Under the pieces are notes generated by a model. It worked only from the letters and a program-made list of their open reading frames with translations. It had not been told where the DNA came from and searched no databases. Of a stretch of 35,235 nt of DNA, positions 12,991 through 20,977 are shown piece after piece (the stretch's first letter is position 1; each line of letters begins with the position of its first letter). The stretch lies in IMG/VR virus record IMGVR_UViG_3300025897_000033, positions 1 to 35,235 of that record; one strand, written 5' to 3'. The stretch is from a virus. Position numbers and translations under genes: made by a program.

Positions 12991-13642
12991 GATTAGAACG
13001 GAAATAAACAAGGAACTCTCAATGGCAAAAGACCCCCTCGAGTTAATAGATAAAATTAAGGTGTACCTCAATAGTATATCTCCTATGAAAGAACAACCCG
13101 TAAATCTGGTTAGGTGGATTCCCATAGAAGATGTAACTCCGAACGACTACAACCCGAATAGCGTTGCTTCTAAGGAAATGGGTTTATTATACACCTCTAT
13201 TAAGCATGACGGGTACACCCAACCAATAGTAACGATATACGACAAGAAGAAAAAGAAGTATATTATCGTGGACGGATTCCATAGGTACTTTACATGTAAG
13301 AATAATCCCGATATATTAAAACTCAATAGAGGACGTTTGCCGATAGTTGTAATCCAAAAGGATATGAATGACCGCATGGCTTCAACAGTGCGCCACAATC
13401 GAGCCAGAGGTACTCACAGTGTAACGGGGATGTCAAGCATGGTATATCAAATGTTAGAAAACGGTTGGGCAGACCATGAAATTTGCAACGAATTAGGAAT
13501 GGAAGCAGAAGAGGTTTTGAGATTGAAACACATTACTGGGTTCAGCAAATTATTTAAGGATAAAGAGTATGGATTAGCGTACAAAAGTCCAGAACAAGTT
13601 AAACTGGAAAAAGAGCATGGAGTTTTGGGTATAGCAAAATAA
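12977..13642 (+). CDS. ibrB-like: IbrB-type ParB/sulfiredoxin-fold protein
   Basis: 221 residues. RWIPIEDVTPNDYNPNSVAS, YTSIKHDGYTQPIV, VDGFHRYFTC (DGFHR at 99-103) and DRMASTVRHNRARGTHSV follow the IbrB/YbdM sequence closely. The C-terminal part (ICNELGMEAEEVLRLKHITG, about 169-188) is a helix-turn-helix-like segment in the same family. In E. coli the ibrA/ibrB pair affects expression of eib genes, and the biochemical activity is not established to my knowledge. Last gene of the modification cassette. An ATG at 12983 would shorten it by two residues. Confidence 0.85.
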   Translation: MYMDKIRTEINKELSMAKDPLELIDKIKVYLNSISPMKEQPVNLVRWIPIEDVTPNDYNPNSVASKEMGLLYTSIKHDGYTQPIVTIYDKKKKKYIIVDGFHRYFTCKNNPDILKLNRGRLPIVVIQKDMNDRMASTVRHNRARGTHSVTGMSSMVYQMLENGWADHEICNELGMEAEEVLRLKHITGFSKLFKDKEYGLAYKSPEQVKLEKEHGVLGIAK

Positions 13643-13668
13643 GTTAACAGAGGACAAAACAGAGAGAA

Positions 13669-14094
13669 ATGGCTAACGAAGAGAATTTGATACCGTTTAA
13701 AAAAGGAGTGTCGGGAAACCCGAAAGGGAGACCTATTGGCACAGAGAGAATCCTAAAAGAATTGTTCTTGAATGAGTTTAATTTCAAATTGAATAAACAC
13801 CAAGCACAAGACATAATAAAAAACATCTTGTCATGCACTCGAAAAGAATTAACAGACATGGCTAACAATGACGAATTGCCTTTCTGGATTTCCATAATAG
13901 CAAACAAGGCTCAGAAGGATTTTAAGAAGGGTTCAATGGAAGTCGTGAATATTTTGTTTAACAGAGTATACGGCACACCCACCGAGGAAGTACACCAGAC
14001 ATTTACAGAAGTTCCAATTTTTAAATCAATAGACATAAGTGTTTCAAAAGACAACGGCTCAAGGGAAGATATCGAGACTGCGGAAGAGGTATAG
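13669..14094 (+). CDS. Probable terminase small subunit (DUF5681-like)
   Basis: 141 residues. LIPFKKGVSGNPKGRPIGTE (about 7-26) is the FKxGxSGNPxGRPxG motif of DUF5681 proteins, which commonly sit directly before terminase large subunits. The centre is helical and basic, and the tail is acidic. Its gene overlaps the large-subunit gene by 56 bases. By position it should recognise the packaging site and regulate the large subunit. Confidence 0.7.
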   Translation: MANEENLIPFKKGVSGNPKGRPIGTERILKELFLNEFNFKLNKHQAQDIIKNILSCTRKELTDMANNDELPFWISIIANKAQKDFKKGSMEVVNILFNRVYGTPTEEVHQTFTEVPIFKSIDISVSKDNGSREDIETAEEV

Positions 14095-15235
14095 GGTTGT
14101 ACAAGGAGGGACGTCATCTTCTAAGACCTATACCATAATCCCGTTATTGATTGACTACGCGATAAAGAATCCACGCAAGGAAATTTCCATGGTGGCTGAA
14201 TCGCATCCTCATTTGCGTAGAGGGGTGGTAAAAGATTTTATCAAAATAATGACTGACATAGGAATATATCAAGACAGTCAATTCAACAGAGGTTCTTACA
14301 AATACGTTTTTAAGAATGGAGCGTACATCGAGTTTTTTTCTGCCGACAAGGAATCCAAACTGAGAGGTGCAAGAAGGGATGTGCTTTTTGTTAATGAAGC
14401 GAATAACATAAAGTGGGAATCGTTTTACCAACTTGCTATTCGTACGTCTCAATTTATCTATATTGATTACAACCCCGTTGCAGAATTCTGGGCGCACCAC
14501 GAATTAATAGGGCAACCGAATACAGACCATATTGTATTAACCTACAAGGACAATGAAGCACTCGACCCGAATATCATAAAGGAACTAGAACATGCAGTAG
14601 AGAGAGCCAAGACATCTGACTACTGGAAGAACTGGTGCAACGTTTATGTTTACGGAAAAGTTGGACAACTACAAGGGACGGTTTACTCTGATTACAAAAT
14701 GATTGACAACGTTCCCGAGGATGCTAAGTATTATGGCATAGGACTCGATTTCGGTTATTCTAACGACCCTTCGGCTGGTATCGGTATGTGGGAGTGGAAC
14801 GGGCAAATAGTGTTCGATGAGGTTCTCTATCAAAAAGAGTTGACGAATAGGCAATTAGCAAAAATGATAGGCGAGTACATGGAGAAACACGAACTTTTCA
14901 GAAGACACGAAAATGTCGTTGCAGATTCGTCTGAGCCAAAATCAATTGCCGATATAAAATCTTACGGGGTTGATATTGAAGGATGCGAGAAAGGTGCTGA
15001 TAGTGTGAATTACGGGATAGGATTAATTCATGAAGGTGGGACGTTCTATGTAACCAAGAGGTCTGTTAATCTCATTAAGGAATTAAGGAACTACATTTGG
15101 AAAACAGATAAAACGGGAGCAACTACCAATAAGCCAATAGACTTATGGAATCATGGATGCGATGCTATGAGGTACGTTTATAACCAGAAGTACTCTAACA
15201 AATATTCGGGTAAGTATTCCGTATCAACTATTTAA
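14039..15235 (+). CDS. terL: Terminase large subunit
   Basis: 398 residues, usual length for the family. ATPase: Walker A QGGTSSSKT at 22-30, Walker B RRDVLFVNEAN at 112-122 with catalytic E120. Nuclease: YGIGLDFGYSNDPSAG (about 232-247) with the first metal-binding Asp, VVADSSEPKSI (about 293-303) with D296, and a late acidic site near DLWNHGCDAMRYV. It resembles PBSX-type terminases. The start is a GTG inside the small-subunit gene; no ATG lies between it and Walker A, so the exact start is uncertain, but it must be upstream of about 14090. It packages DNA into the prohead. Confidence 0.92.
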   Translation: MFQKTTAQGKISRLRKRYRVVQGGTSSSKTYTIIPLLIDYAIKNPRKEISMVAESHPHLRRGVVKDFIKIMTDIGIYQDSQFNRGSYKYVFKNGAYIEFFSADKESKLRGARRDVLFVNEANNIKWESFYQLAIRTSQFIYIDYNPVAEFWAHHELIGQPNTDHIVLTYKDNEALDPNIIKELEHAVERAKTSDYWKNWCNVYVYGKVGQLQGTVYSDYKMIDNVPEDAKYYGIGLDFGYSNDPSAGIGMWEWNGQIVFDEVLYQKELTNRQLAKMIGEYMEKHELFRRHENVVADSSEPKSIADIKSYGVDIEGCEKGADSVNYGIGLIHEGGTFYVTKRSVNLIKELRNYIWKTDKTGATTNKPIDLWNHGCDAMRYVYNQKYSNKYSGKYSVSTI

Positions 15236-15236
15236 C

Positions 15237-15244
15237 TATATTTG
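15237..15244 (+). promoter_or_regulatory. -7 box of a late, leaderless promoter
   Basis: TATATTTG is a perfect TAnnTTTG and stands four bases before the ATG at 15249, in TATATTTGCACTATG. It directly follows the terL stop codon. No TTG is visible 17-23 bases upstream, so an activator or an alternative sigma factor may be needed. Confidence 0.55.
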
Positions 15245-15248
15245 CACT

Positions 15249-15524
15249 ATGGCGTTATTCAAGACTTTATGGGGGTGGGTTAAAATAATCCCTTGGTTCT
15301 TTAAATGGGTTTATCAGAACATTATTCGGAAACCAGTAGAGCAAAACACAATTACAAGAGACGAAATATTAGCACACGTAGAAGGAAATACGAGGGTTAG
15401 AAATCAAGCACGTAAGCATTTGGCTCGAGAGGAAGAGAGTATCCGAGCAGAGAATAAAGCCAACCGTAAGAAAGTGTTAAAAAAGAAGCGACAAAAGAAC
15501 GCACGTAAAAAGCAACGGAAATGA
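15249..15524 (+). CDS. Small basic protein with amphipathic N-terminus
   Basis: 91 residues. Residues 3-25 are Trp/Phe/Ile-rich (LWGWVKIIPWFFKWVYQNII), enough for membrane association. The last 35 residues are extremely basic (KKVLKKKRQKNARKKQRK). Not recognised. First gene after a leaderless-type promoter and 4 bases overlapping the chaperone-like gene, so it is in the tail operon. It could be a virion or assembly protein, but nothing specific shows this. Confidence 0.65.
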   Translation: MALFKTLWGWVKIIPWFFKWVYQNIIRKPVEQNTITRDEILAHVEGNTRVRNQARKHLAREEESIRAENKANRKKVLKKKRQKNARKKQRK

Positions 15525-16153
15525 AACTGACAATCAAAACCAAACTAAAAGATTACTCGATTCAACAATGGAGTGACCTAATGAACATACTAGACGGCTA
15601 TAAGGAGAAACCCGATTCAGAGGTTCGAATAGAGGACAAGGTAGCAATCGTATCTATCATGGCGAAAGTGCCGTACAACACGCTCTTACAAGAGCCTATG
15701 GCAACGATTGAGAAAGCGTTTAAGTTTTGCGTTTCAACTATTAGTAGCCATACAAAATCTATTCCGCCAAAAGAAATTAAAATCCAAGGAAACACTTATG
15801 AGTTGATTGACTACGTAGGAGGGAAGGTTCAAGGTGGTTGGTTCGTGGACGTGGATTGTATGGCAAAGGACTTCAAAATAAACCCCTCTTTAATCCCAGC
15901 GTTAAACTATGTCGAAAAAGGCAAACGATATGCCGAAACAGACGATGAAGGAAATATAATAAACTCGGTTAAAGAGAGAGCCGAAATATTCAAAGATCAT
16001 TTCCCAGCAGATGTCTTTGTTGACCTATGCGTTTTTTTTTTGGAAGTATTCGTAGAATGGAGCAAGATTACTTCGACGCAAAAAATGAGTCAGATAGAGA
16101 GTCAACTGGAGAAGATAGCGAAGGAAATACCGTATACAACTGGTTCACTCTAA
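15521..16153 (+). CDS. Tail-assembly-chaperone-like protein (G-type frame)
   Basis: 210 residues. The N-terminal part resembles tail-tube/chaperone proteins that open with LKDYSIQQWSDLMNILDG. Near residue 150 NSVKERAEIFKDHFPADVFV resembles the VxERAExFxxxxPADxA segment seen in such proteins. A run of ten T (16032-16041) interrupts the gene near its end; a -1 shift there fuses it with the frame at 16027-16293, giving a product of 257 residues. This is the lambda G/GT arrangement. In the zero frame it continues to a 210-residue protein. It helps load the tape measure during tail assembly if the assignment is right. Confidence 0.6.
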   Translation: MKLTIKTKLKDYSIQQWSDLMNILDGYKEKPDSEVRIEDKVAIVSIMAKVPYNTLLQEPMATIEKAFKFCVSTISSHTKSIPPKEIKIQGNTYELIDYVGGKVQGGWFVDVDCMAKDFKINPSLIPALNYVEKGKRYAETDDEGNIINSVKERAEIFKDHFPADVFVDLCVFFLEVFVEWSKITSTQKMSQIESQLEKIAKEIPYTTGSL

Positions 16154-16293
16154 TACACCAATTAGCAAAAGAGGATTACACTAAATGGGACGTAATAACA
16201 TCATTGCCACTATTTAGATTCTTGTTCATAATATCATTTGAAAAGGAAAAGAATTACGAGAGGTTGCAACAAATAAGAGATAATAGGGTCTAA
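16027..16293 (+). CDS. T-type frame, probably expressed as a -1 frameshift fusion
   Basis: Up to 88 residues if read alone from ATG 16027, but that ATG lies in the upstream gene just before the slippery T-run, so fusion by -1 shift is more likely. After the shift the product reads FFGSIRRMEQDYFDAKNESD and ends in helical, charged residues. Downstream of 16153 this frame is the only open one, so the segment is coding. Free initiation at ATG 16027 or 16057 remains possible. Ends 6 bases before the next gene. Confidence 0.6.
   Translation: MRFFFGSIRRMEQDYFDAKNESDRESTGEDSEGNTVYNWFTLIHQLAKEDYTKWDVITSLPLFRFLFIISFEKEKNYERLQQIRDNRV
16032..16041 (+). other. Slippery run of ten T (frameshift or slippage site)
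   Basis: GTT TTT TTT TTG in the upstream frame. T-TTT-TTT satisfies the X-XXY-YYZ heptamer rule for -1 ribosomal slippage. A run of ten T can also cause RNA polymerase slippage; one added base gives the same frame. No downstream hairpin or pseudoknot was established by eye. Confidence 0.6.
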
Positions 16294-16299
16294 TACATA

Positions 16300-16881
16300 A
16301 TGGCAATTAACGAAGGAGATATAGTAAATAGTATTATCGGTGGTTTACCACAAGAGGTTTTTACTAAAACATCAGACGACCCCGTATTATCCACAACAAA
16401 AGCGTTCATAGAATTGCTTATAAAAGAGTTGGGGGATACGCTAGACAAAGAGGGGATTTCCGCAACGGGTGGATTAAAAGCCAGTATAAACCCTTCTAAA
16501 ATTAAAGTGACCTCTAAGGGAATCTCAATTGAGGTATCGGCAGACTCTTACGCAAAGTTTGTGGACGAAGGAGTTACGGGGTTTGTAACAAAGACGATAC
16601 GTTCAGATTTCTCCTTTAAGAGTTTGAAGGTCGCTCCGAGTATGGCAGAAGCAATTAGAGAATGGATACCAGCCAAAGGGTTATTTGCGAGAAGTGGACA
16701 ATCTTACGAGAGTATGTCTTACGCAATAGCAACTGGAATCAAAATGCATGGTGTAGAGCCGACTAATTTTATAGAAGAAACATTTAATTCAGATACAATA
16801 AAAGCATTCCAAAAGGCACTCTCGGAAGTTGTTGGTGGAAGCATAGCATTTCAATTTAAAGAGTATGGCAATAACAATTAA
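16300..16881 (+). CDS. HK97 gp10-like neck/tail completion protein
   Basis: 193 residues. SADSYAKFVDEGVTGFVTKT (about 80-99) matches the YAxFVxEG core of gp10-like proteins. AIREWIPAKGLFARSGQ, then AIATGIKMHGVEPTNFIEET follows the pattern of this family in Bacteroidota phages. Its job would be to join the tail to the head or terminate the tail. It begins 6 bases after the frameshift gene and overlaps the next start by 17 bases. Confidence 0.65.
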   Translation: MAINEGDIVNSIIGGLPQEVFTKTSDDPVLSTTKAFIELLIKELGDTLDKEGISATGGLKASINPSKIKVTSKGISIEVSADSYAKFVDEGVTGFVTKTIRSDFSFKSLKVAPSMAEAIREWIPAKGLFARSGQSYESMSYAIATGIKMHGVEPTNFIEETFNSDTIKAFQKALSEVVGGSIAFQFKEYGNNN

Positions 16882-18106
16882 TCAGACACCAGTACTTTAT
16901 ACTCCTACGTATAACGAAATGGTTTACATTCTTTCGTCTACTCAGACGGCTCAACCTAGATTCAAATATTTGGCTGACGTGTATATCAACGGAAGTGTAA
17001 CTAGAGCAGTACGTTTAAGGGTTGCAATAGAGCCGAATAACGCAAAGGGAATTATTAAACTTCAAGGCGAGATTGAAACTTTCTTGACTCAAGATGTAGG
17101 GAATCCAGAGGGACAAGTGGCAACGACTCCGAATAATAATAGCATACTAGATTACCTAGTTGAATTTGGAGAAGAGTACGAAGTGGCTGGAGTATTAACA
17201 CAATTTCCTAATGATGAAGCAGATACCTCTAGGTATGCTTTTAATGGATGTTTAGAATACTACAATTTTATTGACTGGAATTACATCGATTATCTTTTAG
17301 GGAGTAACATAGCACAATACATGACTAATGCACCTACCACAATCGACACGATGTTAACGAACTCTGGGTGGCTATATTTTATTGCAAATCCAACTGCTCC
17401 AGTAGATGTATTTCGAATAACTACAAAAGATGCTAACGGTGTAATTATCGGAGTCTGGGAAGTAAACAACACTTTGACGTTTGCAACTACTGGCGAAAAC
17501 TTTGGTAAGGTAGCATCGCATCCACACAATATAAACGCTCTACCGAACACTGAGTTTAATTTAGGCATCCAACCCGTATTCACTGGAGTAGAGGCTTCTT
17601 ATGACATCCAAGCAATCGAGTTGCCAACAAAACTAATGAGTGAGGTTAGAACCTTTAACATAATATCTCCTTGTAAATTCGAAAGGTGGAATATGATATT
17701 CCTATCTAGGCTTGGTGGTTTCGATTCATTTACATTCTCTCTGTTAAGTAGAGATGAAGATAAAATTACAAAAGAGTTCTATAAAAAAGAGCCGACACGT
17801 TTAGTCTCTAGTGGGTTTGCTACTGGGAGTTATACATGGAGTAGAGCCGACAGAGAGAAGGTAACTTTCTTTACAAAATCTAGCAGAACAAGAGAGTTGA
17901 ACTCTAACTGGGTTGACGAAGAGACTTACACATGGTTATCCGAGTTGGTATCGTCTCCAGTTGCATATTTAGAGGACGGTAGCAACAACTTAATAGCGGT
18001 TACCATACTCGACACCTCATTTACTTTTAAGAAACGTGTAAACGACAAATTGTTTAACTTAAAAATAACTGTTGAATTAGCAGATAATTACAGACAACGT
18101 GGATAA
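16865..18106 (+). CDS. Tail structural protein
   Basis: 413 residues, beta-rich, no signal peptide or coiled coil. Not assigned to a named family, though the combination of MAITINQTPVLYTPTYNEMV and a repeated alternating-strand pattern is common in Bacteroidota phage virion proteins that precede a large tail-tip protein. It lies between the neck-like gene and the 957-residue tail protein and overlaps the latter by 8 bases. A distal-tail or tail-tip component is the best guess. Confidence 0.6.
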   Translation: MAITINQTPVLYTPTYNEMVYILSSTQTAQPRFKYLADVYINGSVTRAVRLRVAIEPNNAKGIIKLQGEIETFLTQDVGNPEGQVATTPNNNSILDYLVEFGEEYEVAGVLTQFPNDEADTSRYAFNGCLEYYNFIDWNYIDYLLGSNIAQYMTNAPTTIDTMLTNSGWLYFIANPTAPVDVFRITTKDANGVIIGVWEVNNTLTFATTGENFGKVASHPHNINALPNTEFNLGIQPVFTGVEASYDIQAIELPTKLMSEVRTFNIISPCKFERWNMIFLSRLGGFDSFTFSLLSRDEDKITKEFYKKEPTRLVSSGFATGSYTWSRADREKVTFFTKSSRTRELNSNWVDEETYTWLSELVSSPVAYLEDGSNNLIAVTILDTSFTFKKRVNDKLFNLKITVELADNYRQRG

Positions 18107-20972
18107 TAGAAAGTTACTTATAGAAGGGATTGAAGTTCCATTATCTGAGGGGGTTAATATTCCAGTAAATAAATCCATTGTAGATATATCTGAGCCAGAT
18201 AAAAGGACATCGGATTTTACAAAGGAGTTTCTGATACCAGCATCGAAAGAAGCTAATCAAGTGTTCGGGCATATTTGGGACATTAATGTTGACTCTACAT
18301 TTAACCCTAATTTAAAACTTAACGCAACTTATTTAGAAGGTGGAGAGATAATAGTAGAGGGGTTTGTTAGGTTGCTAGATATTAAAGAAACCGACAGACA
18401 AGAGAAATTCTATCAGATACAATTACTCGGTTCATTATCTAATATTTTCAGAGAGTTAGGGGTTAAAGAAATCGATGACGCTGAAATGGAGTGGGAAGAC
18501 TTTAACCACGTTTATAGAAGGTTATACCAATCTAATAGTTGGGACACTTCTATTCAGTTTCAAGGACTTGGAAGTGGTGGTACTATTCCGTTTGAATTAG
18601 GTCGGGGATATGTTTACGGGATGATAGATTATGGAAGACATACATACTCTTCCATTTACGATGTTACGGATATGATTCCGCAAGTTTATGCTAGAGAGAT
18701 TCTATTAAGGATTTTTCAAAATGCTGGGTACACATGGAATAGTGTATTTTTGGATTCGACTGAGTTTAAGTCTATGGTGGTTACTGCAAACCAAACGGCA
18801 TCTTTTGGTATTAGTGATGCGGAAGTGATTGCTCGTTCTTTCTCCGCTAATGATGTTCAAATGGAAACGTCTGGTAATAATACGATTTCTGTACAACAAG
18901 CACTAAACTCTAATGGAGGTACGACAGATAAAATAATAAACCTTTTTTCAATTTTTAACCCTTCTGGAGCGTATGACTCGGTTACTGGTATTTGGACTTG
19001 CCCAACAACGGGATATTACGGTTTTAGACAAGAACTAGATATAACGGCTACATTAACTCCAGGTGCTGGAGGAGACCCTTTAATGACACTAAACGGGTCT
19101 GTGGCGGTTGTTGTAGCAGTTGAAAAATATAATTCGACGTTTGGTGCGTGGATTCCTATTTCATCAGAAGGGGTTTATATTGGTTCAAATTTAGTTCCCA
19201 CTGCTGGATTGACTACAACGGGAACTTCATATCCAGATAGTAATTATCAGACTGCTCCATTTTCTCTTAGTTATTCTGGGTCTAGTATTCTTTGGTCTGG
19301 AGGTAATGTTTATAACCATAACCCTCCTAAACAATTAGAGTCCCTATCCTTTTCATTTTCGACTCAAATAATCGCTGGGCAACAAGTTAGGGCGGTGGTG
19401 AAAACGTTATGGGAAAGAGAATTATTGAACGATTCTAACGGAGTGCCTTTTGCGGATTCAGACGGGTGGTTTATATCTCCTTTTGACAATACGAAAACAA
19501 CTGACGGAACAGTAACTCTTACCGTGAGTAACAGTCTTTTTAGGAATCAAGTGCTAAATGCTGGGTTAAATGCTGGGGATGTAATGGAAGTTCAAAACGT
19601 TATCCCCAAAAAGATAAAACAGAAAGATTTCTTTAAGGGTATAATTAACATGTTCAATCTCTTTTTGCAACCAGACCCAGACAATCCTAAGATTCTGAAT
19701 ATTGACCCTAGACCAGAGTTTTACAATACTGAGATAGAAGATTTTTCTGAGTTGTGGGCAAAAGATAAACCCATGAAAAGTGAGCCTATGGGAGCGTTAG
19801 ATGCGAGGACTTACGAGTACACATATCAGCCAGACAAGGATTATTATAATGAAGATTATTTAAAAGTATTTGATAGGGTTTATGGAAATAGGCAATTTGA
19901 CGTAGACAATGATTTTGAAACGGGAACTAAGAAAACAGAGGTTATTTTTGCACCTACCCCGTCTGCTGGTTACACGAATAACGATAGGGTTGTTCCTATA
20001 ATAATCAAATTAGACAATGCACAATCAATAGCGCCAATTGACTCTAAGATGAGAATTTTATATTATGGAGGGTTAAAGGCTTGTAACGAAAACTGGTTTC
20101 ACAGAGTGCATAACCAACAATTTGGCGAGTATGCAAGAAGCACCTACCCGTATGTAGGAATGTGGTCTGACCCCTACAACCCCGTAACAACTTTGGATTT
20201 TGGACTTCCCAGAAAGATATATTGGGACAATACATTTCAACCTATTAATGCTACGAATAATAATCTCTTTAATAGATTTTACAAACAGTACATTGAAGAA
20301 ATCATTGACCCTCAAAGCCGAATAGTTACTGGCTGGTTTTGGCTTTCTAGTAGTCAGATGCGGAAGATCGATTTCAAAAAACTTTATTGGTGGAATAACA
20401 CTTATTTTAGATTGAATCGAATTATTGATTATAAGAACAATCAGTTAACCAAATGTGAGTTTTTAAAGTTGAATTTTGCAGACCCGTTTGTTTTGAATAT
20501 AGTTCCTATTGGGGGTGGTAAAGACGAGTCAATAGGAGATGAAGTTGTTCCTATATTCAATGATAATGTTCAGCCAAACGTCAATTCCTTTAAACCAAAC
20601 AAGGGAAATGTTTTCGGTCAATACAACAATATATCTCCTACGGCTGAAAATATATCTGTTCAAGGAGATAGCAATACGATAGGGGGTAAGTCAACGAACA
20701 TCTTTATAATTGGGGAAAAGAACACTATCGCTCCTAACTTAAAGAACGTTACTCTAATAAATTCAAATGGAATTACAGTCGTTAAATCGAATACAACGTA
20801 TGTAAACGACAAGCTAATAAGTACTGGAGGGTTTTCTGATATTTACAGTGGAATAATGAGAGTTCCTTTAGAAGATACGGTAGAGATAATAGATAATAGA
20901 CAAATGATAAATTACGGGGGTCTTAAAATAGACGGGGTTCTCGATATAAAAGGAATGTTAATTTTAAAGTAA
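18099..20972 (+). CDS. Large tail-tip/tail-associated protein
   Basis: 957 residues, starting at a GTG inside the ACGTGGATAA overlap. The opening (EGIEVPLSEGVNIPVNKSIV, then KRTSDFTKEFLIPASKEANQ) is a signature I associate with large structural proteins of flavobacterial phages. The centre is Gly/Ser/Thr-rich and beta-like. Residues about 500-650 include a hub-like part (VIPKKIKQKDFFKGIINMFN). The last 150 residues contain GDSNTIGGKSTNIF and similar repeats reminiscent of a beta-helix. A tail-tip hub with host-contact parts is likely. A tail fibre is the alternative. Confidence 0.6.
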   Translation: MDNRKLLIEGIEVPLSEGVNIPVNKSIVDISEPDKRTSDFTKEFLIPASKEANQVFGHIWDINVDSTFNPNLKLNATYLEGGEIIVEGFVRLLDIKETDRQEKFYQIQLLGSLSNIFRELGVKEIDDAEMEWEDFNHVYRRLYQSNSWDTSIQFQGLGSGGTIPFELGRGYVYGMIDYGRHTYSSIYDVTDMIPQVYAREILLRIFQNAGYTWNSVFLDSTEFKSMVVTANQTASFGISDAEVIARSFSANDVQMETSGNNTISVQQALNSNGGTTDKIINLFSIFNPSGAYDSVTGIWTCPTTGYYGFRQELDITATLTPGAGGDPLMTLNGSVAVVVAVEKYNSTFGAWIPISSEGVYIGSNLVPTAGLTTTGTSYPDSNYQTAPFSLSYSGSSILWSGGNVYNHNPPKQLESLSFSFSTQIIAGQQVRAVVKTLWERELLNDSNGVPFADSDGWFISPFDNTKTTDGTVTLTVSNSLFRNQVLNAGLNAGDVMEVQNVIPKKIKQKDFFKGIINMFNLFLQPDPDNPKILNIDPRPEFYNTEIEDFSELWAKDKPMKSEPMGALDARTYEYTYQPDKDYYNEDYLKVFDRVYGNRQFDVDNDFETGTKKTEVIFAPTPSAGYTNNDRVVPIIIKLDNAQSIAPIDSKMRILYYGGLKACNENWFHRVHNQQFGEYARSTYPYVGMWSDPYNPVTTLDFGLPRKIYWDNTFQPINATNNNLFNRFYKQYIEEIIDPQSRIVTGWFWLSSSQMRKIDFKKLYWWNNTYFRLNRIIDYKNNQLTKCEFLKLNFADPFVLNIVPIGGGKDESIGDEVVPIFNDNVQPNVNSFKPNKGNVFGQYNNISPTAENISVQGDSNTIGGKSTNIFIIGEKNTIAPNLKNVTLINSNGITVVKSNTTYVNDKLISTGGFSDIYSGIMRVPLEDTVEIIDNRQMINYGGLKIDGVLDIKGMLILK

Positions 20973-20977
20973 AGACA

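Noticed and set aside
14144-14500. 118-codon minus-strand frame in the terminase gene
   Set aside because: It lies opposite the ATPase motifs of terL and has no features of its own.
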